The translations under genes and the position numbers were made by a program. Below, one piece after another: positions 1-9,041 of a stretch of DNA of 64,000 bases (position 1 is its first letter; each line of letters opens with the position of its first letter). A model generated the notes under the pieces. The model did no database searches and was not told the DNA's origin. It saw nothing but the letters and a program-made list of their open reading frames with translations. The stretch lies in NCBI RefSeq assembly GCF_003990335.1, contig NZ_CP034683.1:1440501-1504500 (forward strand), written 5' to 3'. This DNA comes from Rheinheimera mangrovi (GTDB taxonomy: Bacteria > Pseudomonadota > Gammaproteobacteria > Enterobacterales > Alteromonadaceae).

Positions 1-867
1 AGTATTAATGGTAAAGCTGTCACTCTGGGTCTGGCTGGAATGCATATGGTGAGCACCACCAAGGATCATCCTGAAATGATCTGGAGTACCTACGAACATA
101 AAAACAATACGCCCGATTGTACCCCGCAAAAGCCTCAGCCAAGTTCAGGCTGGACCTTTGCCAGCGCCAGCTGTACCGCAGCTTTACCGGCCAGTTCAGA
201 TCCAAAAAATGCCTGCCAATTTAATGATCCGAAAACCACTGGCACTGACAGTAAACCCACAGGAATACCCACTAATATTTGTCGGGTTTTCCCCAATGGG
301 ACAGACAGCAACGACAACAAGGCTGCAGAAAATGTTGCGGACATTACGCAGCAAAATAATGAATTAATTGCCTTATTATCGAAACCTGGGATAGATCCTG
401 CGATGAAGGTATTGGCAAATTACTTCACTGTTGGCGCATTGTGGGTTAGCGATACCGGCAAAAGCTCGGGTGGTGCTGGCGTGCCAAACGAAAGAGGGTC
501 GTTACGTCTGGCGAATACAGTGGCTGAAACGGATTATCAACATGTTGATTTAAATTCAAGTTTTGCCAGTAATTGCTTTGGTTGTCATAACTACAAAGGT
601 TCAGGCTTACCAGTAAATAACAATATGACCTCACAGGCACTAAGCCATATTTTTAAAGATATTAAAATTGGCAAAGGCGAAAATATTGATGTAACGGCAC
701 CCAGCGTGATCAGCTCCAACAGTATGGCGGCTGGTGTTTGTGCTGGCAATGGCACAAAAGAGAACCCGGGGGTATGTAAAAAAGCAGCACCTTACCTGAA
801 ATGGAACGGCAACTGGACGAACCTTAATGCCAGCGCTGGTTCAGTCTGTGGTTGCACTGGTAGCTGA
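1..867 (+). CDS. Cytochrome c-like haem-binding protein, 5' end missing
   Basis: The frame is open from the first base of the window, so this is the C-terminal 288 residues of a longer protein whose start lies upstream. A c-type haem attachment motif, CFGCH, is encoded at 574-588 (about residue 192 of the visible part), and it is followed by Asn/Gly-rich sequence. Upstream there is a Cys-rich segment and a conserved-looking HPEMIWSTYEH stretch near the window start; I remember similar sequence in secreted cytochrome-like proteins of marine gammaproteobacteria, but cannot name the family. A haem c motif implies export to the periplasm, although the signal peptide is not visible. Only one haem motif is seen; more may lie upstream. 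The stop is TGA at 865-867 and the next gene is about 200 bases away. Haem binding is probable, electron-transfer partner unknown. Confidence 0.75.
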   Translation, partial: SINGKAVTLGLAGMHMVSTTKDHPEMIWSTYEHKNNTPDCTPQKPQPSSGWTFASASCTAALPASSDPKNACQFNDPKTTGTDSKPTGIPTNICRVFPNGTDSNDNKAAENVADITQQNNELIALLSKPGIDPAMKVLANYFTVGALWVSDTGKSSGGAGVPNERGSLRLANTVAETDYQHVDLNSSFASNCFGCHNYKGSGLPVNNNMTSQALSHIFKDIKIGKGENIDVTAPSVISSNSMAAGVCAGNGTKENPGVCKKAAPYLKWNGNWTNLNASAGSVCGCTGS

Positions 868-1071
868 TGTAACTCCTCTTTGTCAGTTCATTTCTTTGTG
901 CCGGTTAAGCTGCCATGTCGGATCAGCACTGCAGCTTGGCCGGAATTGCGTAATGAGCGGGCTGATTTTTGTCCGCTCAGCCAAAGCTATTGGCGGTATC
1001 CTGTTGCTTCGTCATACTAAGTTCTGAGTCTGCTGAATGAAATGCAGTGGGGCGGCTGGAGTGACACCGAC

Positions 1072-1377
1072 ATGAAAATGATTTATACCCATGAAAACAG
1101 GCTGATTGTCAGTAATATTAAAAACATTCTGCAACGCCGAGGTTTTGAGGTTTTTGTTAAAAACGAACATGCGGTCAGTATGATAGGTGAAGTATCGGCT
1201 TTTGATAGCTGGCTGGAGTTATGGTTGGTGGACGAAGACGATTTTGCTCTGGCCAGCAGAATATTGCAGAACCTGGAGCTGGACAGTAAGGCTGAAGACT
1301 GGCACTGCAGTCAATGCGCCGAAGAAAATGCGGCTTCATTTGAACTGTGCTGGAATTGCGGCACTGAAGCAGGCTGA
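1072..1377 (+). CDS. DUF2007-type protein with C-terminal zinc ribbon
   Basis: A protein of 101 residues. The N-terminal ~70 residues (MKMIYTHENRLIVSNIKNIL onward) match the DUF2007 (putative signal-transducing protein) pattern, an alpha/beta domain of unknown role. The C-terminus carries two CxxC pairs (CSQC and CWNC) spaced about 15 residues apart, as in a small zinc ribbon. The frame is open to an ATG at 1042, but 1072 is preferred because GGAG lies about 10 bases upstream and the DUF2007 fold begins there. Cytoplasmic; no signal peptide. It appears to be a single gene. Function unknown; the zinc ribbon suggests binding of protein or nucleic acid, which is inference. Confidence 0.8.
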   Translation: MKMIYTHENRLIVSNIKNILQRRGFEVFVKNEHAVSMIGEVSAFDSWLELWLVDEDDFALASRILQNLELDSKAEDWHCSQCAEENAASFELCWNCGTEAG

Positions 1378-1414
1378 AGGAGAAATAACTGCAGGGCAAG
1401 CGTTGGCGCTGTAA

Positions 1415-1732
1415 AGTCTTGCTGAATATCCCTTTGATGAAACAATTAAGCATTTAGATAAAGCGAAAAAACTCCTTTCAAAACAGCTGACCAAAGGCTT
1501 TGAAGGTTATCCAGGCGTTTCGCTGGCTTATTTTGGTGAAACCGCTGATAAGGCCAGCGAAGTAGTGGTGACCTTTGTGTTGGAAGAAGGGGTTGCTGCG
1601 CAGGAGCAGAAATTCTCTGCTACAGAATATGTGCGTCAGGGTGAGGCAATTCAGTCTGTACTGGTCAAAATTATTGAGCGTTCAGGTGCCAAAACCGTCA
1701 CTGAAGTGGCTGGGGTAGCAATTCTAGAGTAG
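1415..1732 (+). pseudogene. Decayed small gene lacking a start codon
   Basis: An open frame of about 105 codons runs from just after a TAA (1412-1414) to TAG at 1730-1732. The translation looks like real protein (Lys-rich amphipathic helix KHLDKAKKLLSKQL, then alternating hydrophobic strands and a charged tail ending VAGVAILE). No ATG, GTG or TTG occurs before the protein-like part, so the start seems lost by a small deletion or frameshift near 1410-1425. I do not recognise the family. It follows the DUF2007 gene by 37 bases. Alternatives: use of a rare start codon, or a sequencing error. Confidence 0.45.
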
Positions 1733-1784
1733 ATTGAAGGGCATGGTTTTGTCTGGTTTTGCGTTTATCGAATAGAAGGGCGGT

Positions 1785-1904
1785 GTAGGGGCGGGGCTTG
1801 TCCCCGCCCGTCTTGAGTTCCAATAAATCTTTATTGGGCTTGTCCCGGCACTTCCATTTGCACCGCGGTATCATTAGTCGGGCGGGCACAAGGCCCGCCC
1901 CTAC
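1785..1904. repeat. Pair of inverted GTAG-type REP palindromes (BIME-like)
   Basis: Two ~26-bp GC-rich units face each other: 1785-1810 begins GTAGGGGCGGGGCTTG, and 1879-1904 is its near-perfect reverse complement ending GCCCGCCCCTAC. Each is itself an imperfect palindrome, and GTAG at the outer ends is the hallmark of REP sequences mobilised by REP-associated tyrosine transposases (RAYTs). The centre (1820-1837) has another stem, CCAATAAA/TTTATTGG. The element fills the gap between a decayed gene and the end of the amidohydrolase gene and may act as a transcription terminator for the latter. No RAYT gene is in the window. Confidence 0.7.
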
Positions 1905-1906
1905 GG

Positions 1907-3478
1907 TTATTTTTTTGCGTTTTGAACCATATCGCGCACATCTTTTAGCAGTTGCTGCGCGTCGTACACCACACCGTCTTTGATGGTGTAACGCACACCT
2001 TTGCTGCGCTCCGGTTCATTATTGTCGTTTAAGCGATAATGGCCTGTGCCATACAGCACTTTAAAGTTGGCCAGCGGGTTTTCAGCCACTATGACCATAT
2101 CGGCTTTTTTGCCCGGCACTAAGCTGCCGATGTCTTTCTCCATACCTAAAGCCTGAGCGCCATTTAAGGTCGCGACTTGTATCACTTCCAGCGGATTAAA
2201 GCCTGCTTCACGCAGCAGTTCCAGTTCCTGAATATAAGCAAAACCATAAATTTTATAGATATAACCCGCGTCAGACCCTGCAGTCACCCGGCCACCGTGA
2301 TTTTTGTAGTCATTTAAAAACTGAAACCAGATGCGGTAGTTTTCGCGCCAGGCGATTTCCTGATCAGTAGTCCAGTCAAACCAGAAAGAACCATGGGCAT
2401 AACGGTTTGGCTTAAAAAAGTTAGCTAAAGTTGGCAGGGTGTAGTCCTGATGCCATTCGGCATTGCGCTGGGCGCTGGCATCCCGTGTCGCTTCATAAAT
2501 GGTCAGAGTAGGGTTGATGGTAAAGTCCAGTGTGATCAGTTCATCGCGCACTGCATTCCATTTTTCTGAACCAGGCGCTGCTGCTTGTTTCCATAAATTG
2601 CCAGCGTTGGCGAATCTGTCCTGCTCATTCTGATAGTTGTAATTAGCAGGGTAATTCTGGATCACCTGGCCGGTAAACAGCGCTTCAGGTAAACCATACC
2701 AATGCTCCATCGAGGTTAAACCCATACGAGCGCTGTCCAGTGCATTGGTGCCCATCACGTTGAGCTGAGCATGGTGCATCATAGTGCCGAGCTTTTGCTT
2801 TTTTGCTTCATCCAAAGCGGCTGAAATAATAGCCGGGGTAGAACCAAAAAATTTAATACCCGAAGCTCCGGATTTTTTAATATCCCGCACCCAATCTCTC
2901 GCTTGTTCCGGGCTGAACACTGGTTTACTCAGGCCTTGACCAAAGCCGATATAAGGCACGATACGAGGCGCTACTATGCTGTTTTTCTCTGAGGCTTTGA
3001 CATGGCGCATGGTCCAGTCGACGCCATTAAAACTGCCGGGTTCACGCACTGTGGTAATGCCATGGGCCAGCCAGAGCTTAAATACATAGTCGGCCGGAGT
3101 GCCGTTGGCCGAGCCACCAATATGGCCATGCATATCAATAAAACCCGGCAGAATATACATGCCGCTGAGATCCATTTCCTGATCACCTGCCTGGGCTTTA
3201 GGCCTGCCTTGTGGCAACACCGGAACGCCAGGATTGCCTACAGCGGTGATTTCTGTAATGCGATCCTGTTCTATAACAATATCGACAGGCCCAACAGGAG
3301 GTGCGCCTTCACCGCTGATATAAGTACCACCACGCAAAATCAACCGTTTATACGGGCCTTCGCCTCTGTCTCGCTCTGATGCTGATGGGGTTCGTTCTGC
3401 GGTTGCAGCTTCTGCAGCTGCTGGCTGACCAGCCAGCGCCAGTAATAAAGCTGTGCCGATAAAAGGCAGAATACGCAT
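1907..3478 (-). CDS. Secreted amidohydrolase-family metal-dependent hydrolase
   Basis: A 523-residue protein with a signal peptide (MRILPFIGTALLLALAGQPAAAEA), so periplasmic or secreted. It has the imidazolonepropionase-like amidohydrolase architecture: a small beta-sandwich (residues ~45-110) followed by a TIM barrel. The metal-binding HxH is H117/H119 in GFIDMHGHIGG; further ligands are likely in the MMHHAQLN segment and the GSDAG motif near the C-terminal third. The C-terminus returns to the sandwich (PGKKADMVIVAENPL). Relatives hydrolyse cyclic amides or peptides, some being Xaa-Pro or Xaa-Arg dipeptidases; the substrate cannot be read here. It lies 146 bases downstream of the M14 peptidase on the same strand, so a shared role in peptide use is plausible. 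Confidence 0.9.
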   Translation of the reverse strand: MRILPFIGTALLLALAGQPAAAEAATAERTPSASERDRGEGPYKRLILRGGTYISGEGAPPVGPVDIVIEQDRITEITAVGNPGVPVLPQGRPKAQAGDQEMDLSGMYILPGFIDMHGHIGGSANGTPADYVFKLWLAHGITTVREPGSFNGVDWTMRHVKASEKNSIVAPRIVPYIGFGQGLSKPVFSPEQARDWVRDIKKSGASGIKFFGSTPAIISAALDEAKKQKLGTMMHHAQLNVMGTNALDSARMGLTSMEHWYGLPEALFTGQVIQNYPANYNYQNEQDRFANAGNLWKQAAAPGSEKWNAVRDELITLDFTINPTLTIYEATRDASAQRNAEWHQDYTLPTLANFFKPNRYAHGSFWFDWTTDQEIAWRENYRIWFQFLNDYKNHGGRVTAGSDAGYIYKIYGFAYIQELELLREAGFNPLEVIQVATLNGAQALGMEKDIGSLVPGKKADMVIVAENPLANFKVLYGTGHYRLNDNNEPERSKGVRYTIKDGVVYDAQQLLKDVRDMVQNAKK

Positions 3479-3587
3479 GGTTTTTCCTTATTTTTTGTTA
3501 TGTTGCATAGGCTGTAAAGTACTATGGCAAGGTGCAGGGCAGGCTGCAACTGAATAGGTTTAAAGGGATAAATTCAGCGATAATTGC

Positions 3588-3618
3588 GGGCCATGCTGTT
3601 AAAAATTAAACATGGCCC
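3588..3618. other. Stem-loop after the M14 peptidase gene
   Basis: An 8-bp inverted repeat, GGGCCATG (3588-3595) and CATGGCCC (3611-3618), with a 15-base AT-rich loop, lies 7 bases past the end of the minus-strand peptidase gene. There is no clear T-run, so it may be an mRNA 3'-end stabiliser rather than an intrinsic terminator. Confidence 0.4.
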
Positions 3619-3624
3619 ATCAAT

Positions 3625-6543
3625 TCAGAGTTTTACAGGGGTGGAAGCACCTAAACCCGGACCATAAACAATGGCATTCAGCAGTAAACGTTCAGTGCCT
3701 TTGGTGGCGCCACGAACGACCGGCTGACCGGCAAACAGAATGACTTGACCATTGCCTTTGCTTTCGCGGGTCAGATAAGCTGTGTTGGTAACCCGCTGCG
3801 CCGCTTCAGGCCATAACAAACCACTCATCCGTACCCGCACATCCTGACCAGCTGGCAAAGTCGACCAACCCAGTTTACGGGATGACACCATTTTGTTTTC
3901 TGTCATCACACCAATACGTACTGCAGCTTCAGAGGTATCGTCCGACATCAGTAGCGGATGGTTACTGAACAGCAAAGGCAGCTGGTTTTCACTACCAAAG
4001 GTAAGCCAGTGTTTTTGATCCACCCGTCCGGCCAGAATAGCGCCAGATGGCATAAAGTGTGCGGACCATTGTTCCCAGATTTTTAGCTGATCTTTGTCGA
4101 GCCCTTTGATTTTTTCATCGGCAAGCCACGGCAGGCTGATGCGCTCTGGCACCAGATAACTATTGATGGCGGCTTTGTTGGCTAACACAGTTTGACTGGC
4201 CAGCCATTCGCGTTGCAGCGATAAATCATATTTTGCGGCCTCTTCAATGGCGTTTGCCAATGGTTTAACAGCTGATAAACCACCGGCCATTACTTGCGCT
4301 GTAGCCCCGTCCACGCTGATTAAGGTACCTCCAGCTTCAACCCAGCTTTTTAACGCAGCAATAGCGGATGGGTCCAGCTTTGCCGTCATATGAGGCAGCA
4401 CAATAACGTTGTACTGACGTAAATCCGCTCTGGTTAATGCATTCAGATCCAGATGGCTATGGCGAATGCCCAGGTGGGTATCCACCATATGCCAGATAGC
4501 ACCAAAATCCAGCTGGCTGACGCCACTCTGGCCTACAATCGCCAGTTTAGGTGCCTGTAATAAACGGAAATGTGCGCCGCCAATATCAGGTAAATCGCCA
4601 TCCCCTAAGCCCTGAGTCAGGCTTTGTAAGTCGGTATGAACATCTTTAGCTGCAATGGCTACCTTTTCTGCTAAATCAGCATGTTGTGGATTGTCACTGC
4701 GAAGCACTGTCACAGTGCCGCGGTTAAATACCAAGCTGCCCAGCTGACCTGCTTTGTCGATTAACCGCACTTGCACACCTTGCTCCATCAGCCGCGCTGC
4801 AAAAGCTACAGATGCATCATCGTCGCCATTTACCAGCCAGCCAAGGTTTTCATCTTTTGCTGCACTTAGCAGTGGGGCTGCTTCGTAAGCTTTTAGATTG
4901 TCGGTAATTTCTTCGCCTACTTCCAGCGCTGTTAAGCCCTGCATCATGGTCATATTCCAGGCTGTGTTGTCATACATCAGGGAACTGCCGTCGCGTAAAG
5001 TACGCTGGTATTCTTCCAGCAGTACTTCATCTTTAATGTTGGCATTAAACTCCAGAATAGCGTTCAGTAAACGGGCTTCCGGCTGGCGGGCGTTAATCAC
5101 CACAGCGCCTTTGGGCAGGTTTTTTTGGGTGAATGTTTGTCCCAGTTGATCAGTAACCCGGCTGACAGAGGTAGGCGCAGTCAGTTGCTGAACTTCAATA
5201 TTTTGTGCCTGTAACAAGGAGACAAAATGCTCCAGCCGCTTGCGGTTAGCCGTAGGCAGTACCACATAACTTTTGTTGGCATAAGGGCTGTCGCCTGAGG
5301 TGACTAACTTCCGGTCGTCAACAAAATCCCGGTACATGGCTTTGCTGTTGGCGGCCAGAGTTTTCAGGTTGGCTATGGAGCTGACTAACTGGTGATGTAC
5401 TGACTGCTGATAAGTGCGGATGACGCCATTATTCAGTTGAATACCATCTTCTGCAGTGCGGGCCTGCTCATACAAAATATGCACAGCACCACGGTATTCG
5501 GCATAGTTGGAGTAACCCGGATAGAGGTTTTCAAACCATTCGCCTGTGTAATAGGTCCACTTATTCTGATCAAAAGCTGCAGCCTGATCGACCGCAAAAG
5601 TTTTGCCCCACTTATGTTTACTCTGTGGAATATTGCTGTTGATCGGTTCGCGGGACGGACCAAACAGGAAAGTGTCATCGCTGCCCATTTCATGGCCGTC
5701 GATCATCAATTGCGGGTACCACTGGTTAATCAAGGCAACTCGGCCGCGGGTTTCAGGTGCCTGCAGGAAATAAAAGTCGCGGTTTAAGTCGTAGTAATAG
5801 TGGTTAGAGCGGCCAAAAGGCCAAACCCCTGTATGCAACATGGACTGGCCATCGACATTAGGTGCAGTGCCTCTGTGTTGTTCCAGCATTTTGGTAAAAC
5901 GGGCGCGGCCGTCCGGGTTCATCATGGGGTCAACCAGCACGACCATATTCTCAAGCAGTGCGCTTACTTCTGCATCGTCGGCTGCGATCAATTGATAAAT
6001 TAAAGCCAAAGCGGCGTCTGCACCTGAGGATTCATTGCCGTGAATGGAATAGGCCATCCAGGCTATGGCAGGTAACTCTTTAATGGCCTGCTCAATCTGC
6101 CCTGACGATTTGCCTTGAGGTTGTGCCAGCAATTGCACTTTTTGCTGAATATCCGGCAAAGCGGCAAGGTTTTTTGGCGTAGAAATAGCTAATAAATGCA
6201 GTGGCCGGCCTTCATAACTGGTGGCGTATTGTTGATAAGAAATACGGTCACTCTCTTTGGCCCAAAGTTTGATTAATTCATTAATTTGTTCTGGTGTGGC
6301 GGTGCGCTGACCTACAGGAAAACCTAATACTTTTTCTGGTGGCGTAATGGCTGGATTGACCTTTTCCGGTGTCAGCGCCTGTGGGTAATTCAGAGCTGCA
6401 GCTGCAGTAGGTTTCATCAGCACAGCGGCTTGAACTGCACTGGCTCCCATTAGGCAGCACAGCAAACCCGCCGGAAGCAGGGCAGCCTTAAACACCGAAA
6501 GCCGCGTGGCTTTAAACTGTGGTACAGAGGTGGTATTTTTCAT
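3625..6543 (-). CDS. Large secreted M14-family zinc peptidase
   Basis: A 972-residue protein with an N-terminal signal sequence (hydrophobic residues ~18-40). Residues ~75-390 resemble the M14 carboxypeptidase catalytic domain: the zinc motif HxxE is H168-G-N-E171, followed by the conserved NPDGR at 209-213, and H284 in DGHEMG is a candidate third ligand. Family members remove C-terminal residues from peptides. The second half is not peptidase; residues ~640-760 (KLAIVGQ..., then NVIVLPHM and AGGTLISVDG) look like a class I glutamine-amidotransferase-like fold, as in other long bacterial M14 proteins. The 972 residues are about twice or more the size of a typical carboxypeptidase. Upstream of the secreted amidohydrolase on the same strand. 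Exact specificity unknown. Confidence 0.9.
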   Translation of the reverse strand: MKNTTSVPQFKATRLSVFKAALLPAGLLCCLMGASAVQAAVLMKPTAAAALNYPQALTPEKVNPAITPPEKVLGFPVGQRTATPEQINELIKLWAKESDRISYQQYATSYEGRPLHLLAISTPKNLAALPDIQQKVQLLAQPQGKSSGQIEQAIKELPAIAWMAYSIHGNESSGADAALALIYQLIAADDAEVSALLENMVVLVDPMMNPDGRARFTKMLEQHRGTAPNVDGQSMLHTGVWPFGRSNHYYYDLNRDFYFLQAPETRGRVALINQWYPQLMIDGHEMGSDDTFLFGPSREPINSNIPQSKHKWGKTFAVDQAAAFDQNKWTYYTGEWFENLYPGYSNYAEYRGAVHILYEQARTAEDGIQLNNGVIRTYQQSVHHQLVSSIANLKTLAANSKAMYRDFVDDRKLVTSGDSPYANKSYVVLPTANRKRLEHFVSLLQAQNIEVQQLTAPTSVSRVTDQLGQTFTQKNLPKGAVVINARQPEARLLNAILEFNANIKDEVLLEEYQRTLRDGSSLMYDNTAWNMTMMQGLTALEVGEEITDNLKAYEAAPLLSAAKDENLGWLVNGDDDASVAFAARLMEQGVQVRLIDKAGQLGSLVFNRGTVTVLRSDNPQHADLAEKVAIAAKDVHTDLQSLTQGLGDGDLPDIGGAHFRLLQAPKLAIVGQSGVSQLDFGAIWHMVDTHLGIRHSHLDLNALTRADLRQYNVIVLPHMTAKLDPSAIAALKSWVEAGGTLISVDGATAQVMAGGLSAVKPLANAIEEAAKYDLSLQREWLASQTVLANKAAINSYLVPERISLPWLADEKIKGLDKDQLKIWEQWSAHFMPSGAILAGRVDQKHWLTFGSENQLPLLFSNHPLLMSDDTSEAAVRIGVMTENKMVSSRKLGWSTLPAGQDVRVRMSGLLWPEAAQRVTNTAYLTRESKGNGQVILFAGQPVVRGATKGTERLLLNAIVYGPGLGASTPVKL

Positions 6544-6866
6544 TTTTTATTGTCTCTGGAAGTGGAAGCAGATTTCCCTTTGTTGCATCAAGGGTTCGTT
6601 TTATTGTCTGGCAGTTCTGCACCGCGCAGTGATGACTTGTCAGCACCAAAAGCAACAATAGCAAAGCTGCGTAAAAAGCATACAGAGCCAGATGGTGATC
6701 TGCTTAAATTGCGACCGAAGGTAATATTTGCTGGTTAAGCTGATGAAATAATTCAGTTAGTTAAAACCTGAACCGACTGAAAGCAGAGTGGTGTCGCTTG
6801 AACCTGATCACCCCGGCACACAGGCTAGCTATTTGCCGGGTTGGAACCTGGTGGGATCTGGCTTTG
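6544..6866. other. Intergenic stretch without a convincing gene
   Basis: This 323-base gap lies upstream of the minus-strand M14 gene and downstream of the minus-strand lipoprotein gene. It must hold the peptidase promoter. A stem CCCGGC/GCCGGG flanks a ~17-base loop around 6812-6842, just past the lipoprotein stop, and may be its 3'-end structure. Short open frames here have TTG starts and no protein-like composition. Confidence 0.4.
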
Positions 6867-7160
6867 TTAGCGTGCGCTGGCGCCGCTTCCGCCGAGAAAC
6901 ATGGCTGCGCCTATTACATAACCAATATCGTACCAGCCGCCCGAGTTCGGGAAGGCGTAGATACGCACGTCGGTAAAGTAGCTGCCAACTAAGCTAAATA
7001 CGATACAGAAACCATGAATAAGCCCAGTGACGAAACTCACTGGTTCTGTTTCGCTATGGCCTGACAGAGGTTGTGTGGCACAGCCGGCTAAAATGCCAGT
7101 CACTGCAATAAACAACAGCAGGTTTTTGTGTTTGATTAAGCCGCGCTTGATAAATTGCAT
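6867..7160 (-). CDS. Small putative lipoprotein
   Basis: A 97-residue protein starting MQFIKRGLIKHKN. It has a positively charged N-terminus, a hydrophobic stretch and a lipobox ILAGC (Cys at about residue 27), so it is likely a lipid-anchored envelope protein. The rest is conserved-looking: hydrophobic and aromatic, with NSGGWYDIGYVIG followed by a Gly/Ala-rich hydrophobic end that may be a second membrane segment. I recall small proteins with a GGWYD-F/I-G signature in many gammaproteobacteria, all of unknown function. The frame extends upstream to 7199, but the ATG at 7158-7160 gives the best signal sequence. Confidence 0.7.
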   Translation of the reverse strand: MQFIKRGLIKHKNLLLFIAVTGILAGCATQPLSGHSETEPVSFVTGLIHGFCIVFSLVGSYFTDVRIYAFPNSGGWYDIGYVIGAAMFLGGSGASAR

Positions 7161-7359
7161 AAGTATCCTTGAAGCCGCTAACAGTTGTACTTTGTACATA
7201 GAGTAACTTGTACCTGTGAAGTTATGCGGTGTGATGCATATCAGCGATTCAGTGTAGCACGCTGTATGGTGGTAGGTTTTACAGCGAAGTGACGGGAGTT
7301 CATCCGGGAATTGTTCAACGAATAATGTTTCAGATCAAAGCGGCCGCTGGTGGCTTGTT

Positions 7360-8169
7360 TTGATCTGGTTTATCTTTACTGCAACAGTAGTTTACAGAGT
7401 TTGTCATTTGCGATTCCACCTGTTCTTCTGGCTCATCATCTGGTCTGTTTCTGCGCTAAGTCAGGATGAGCCTCTGTCTGCTGAGCCAACCATGCCTATC
7501 CGTATTGCGGCGGAGGATAACTGGCCACCATTTTCTGATCATCAGGGGCAGGGGCTTTCTGAACAGTTGGTCAAAGCTGCTTTTGCCACTCAGGGTTATC
7601 AGATCAGCACTGTAGTTGTGCCTTATGCCCGCGCTTTGCATTCTACCCGTCAGGGCACGACTGATGCTTGCTGGAATGTAACCCGCCAGCAAAACACAGA
7701 GCAGGAATTTACCCTGCATAAAATTCCGTTATTTACCGCCGATTCGTCCTTTTATTACTATCGCACACCCCAGCCCTATGATTCTGCAGCGCAAATCCCA
7801 AATGGTACTGTAGTGGGAGTGATACTAGGTTATGAGTATGGGGATTTATACGAGCAGCATAAACACCGATTTCAATTGGTTCAGGTGTCCACTCACAGCC
7901 AGCTGATTGGTTTGCTCAATGGTGGTAAGCTGGATTTGGCGATATTTTTTGATGACGTACTGCGTTATTACCTGCAACAAGAAGGGAGCAAGGAAAACAA
8001 TATTCAACGCGGTAAGCTGAACTATCGTAGCGAAATTTATCTGGCATTTAGCAAAGAGAATCCCCAAAGTAGTAAAAGAGCAGCAGCTCTGGATGCAGGT
8101 ATCACTGAACTGAAAAAATCCGGTGTTTATCAGCAATTGCTGATGCGGATCAGATCCGGATCCCCTTAG
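7360..8169 (+). CDS. Periplasmic solute-binding protein, family 3 type
   Basis: A 269-residue protein with a hydrophobic signal segment (residues ~14-35). The mature part begins PIRIAAEDNWPPFSD, the typical opening of bacterial extracellular solute-binding family 3 (SBP_bac_3), which bind amino acids or similar small molecules. The usual two-lobe pattern follows (VVVPYARALHST; NGTVVGVILGYEYGD; LDLAIFFDDVLRYY). The start is a TTG at 7360 with GGTGG about 8 bases upstream; no ATG lies before the signal segment, so the start is uncertain. No permease or ATPase gene is nearby, so it may serve as a sensor or work with a remote transporter. The AraC gene begins 32 bases downstream. Confidence 0.8.
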   Translation: MIWFIFTATVVYRVCHLRFHLFFWLIIWSVSALSQDEPLSAEPTMPIRIAAEDNWPPFSDHQGQGLSEQLVKAAFATQGYQISTVVVPYARALHSTRQGTTDACWNVTRQQNTEQEFTLHKIPLFTADSSFYYYRTPQPYDSAAQIPNGTVVGVILGYEYGDLYEQHKHRFQLVQVSTHSQLIGLLNGGKLDLAIFFDDVLRYYLQQEGSKENNIQRGKLNYRSEIYLAFSKENPQSSKRAAALDAGITELKKSGVYQQLLMRIRSGSP

Positions 8170-8201
8170 CAAATCTTACAAAAGGACAGGCAGACAACTA
8201 A

Positions 8202-9041
8202 ATGACTCCCTCAACTCACCCGCTGTTTTGGCGCAACCCAAGCTTACCTTATCTGGAGCTACGTTTGGTCCAGGATGGACGTAAGGTAACTTATGCACCT
8301 CATTCACATCAGCAGTGGTCTGTTGGCGCAATTCTGGCTGGGCAAAGTGAGTTTCTTTGTGCCGACCGGCTGCATTATGTGGAGCAGGGGGCATTGGTGG
8401 TGATGAACCCGGATCAAGTGCATGCCTGCAACCCACGCCAGAATTCGCCATGGGCTTATTACATGATGCATCTGGATAAAAACTGGTTAGCGGACTTTTT
8501 ACAACAAGCAGGCATCAGAACCAGCGCTTTGTGGCGTGATACCAAAGTCGACACGCTTTGTGAAACAGCATTGTTTGAGAGCTTTGTGGTTTTGGCTGAA
8601 CTTCTGATGTCGGCGCAGTATAGCTCTGCGGAAAAAGAACAAAAGCTAAAGGCTTACCTGGCCAGGTTGTTTTTACAGCTGGATCAGCAAAACCAGAGCA
8701 CTGAGGATCTGTTACCCGCCAACCCTCTGTATAAGGTGGCTGCCTATCTGAGTGAACATTGTCAGGAAGACAGGGCAATAGACAGTATCAGCGCTGAATT
8801 TGGTTACAGTGCAGGCTATCTGGTTCGGGCCTTTAAACGCCATTTTAATATGACACCTCATGCCTACAGGTTAAACCGGCGGGTGCAGCTGGGGCAGCAG
8901 GCATTAAAACTGGGGCAGGCTATTTCAGCTGTGGCTCAAACTACAGGCTTTAGTGATCAGGCGCACTTTCAGCGGGTATTTAAACAACGGGTTGCAGCGA
9001 CACCGGATCAGTATCGCCGCTCAGTATCTGAACAGGATTAG
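8202..9041 (+). CDS. AraC-family transcriptional regulator
   Basis: A 279-residue regulator. The N-terminal half is an AraC-type cupin sensing domain (HSHQQWSVGAILAG; VVMNPDQVHACNP). The C-terminal ~100 residues hold two helix-turn-helix motifs, the second in AISAVAQTTGFSDQAHFQRVFK, ending with the usual TPDQYRR. It converges on the LysE exporter gene, with stop codons overlapping by 4 bases (9038-9041). AraC regulators of this class often control an adjacent LysE exporter; target and inducer are inferences. It lies 32 bases after the solute-binding protein gene and may be cotranscribed with it. Confidence 0.92.
   Translation: MTPSTHPLFWRNPSLPYLELRLVQDGRKVTYAPHSHQQWSVGAILAGQSEFLCADRLHYVEQGALVVMNPDQVHACNPRQNSPWAYYMMHLDKNWLADFLQQAGIRTSALWRDTKVDTLCETALFESFVVLAELLMSAQYSSAEKEQKLKAYLARLFLQLDQQNQSTEDLLPANPLYKVAAYLSEHCQEDRAIDSISAEFGYSAGYLVRAFKRHFNMTPHAYRLNRRVQLGQQALKLGQAISAVAQTTGFSDQAHFQRVFKQRVAATPDQYRRSVSEQD

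Noticed and set aside
6550..6738. Plus-strand 62-codon frame upstream of the M14 gene
   Set aside because: TTG start, no ribosome site, and would be divergent inside a promoter region; composition not convincing.
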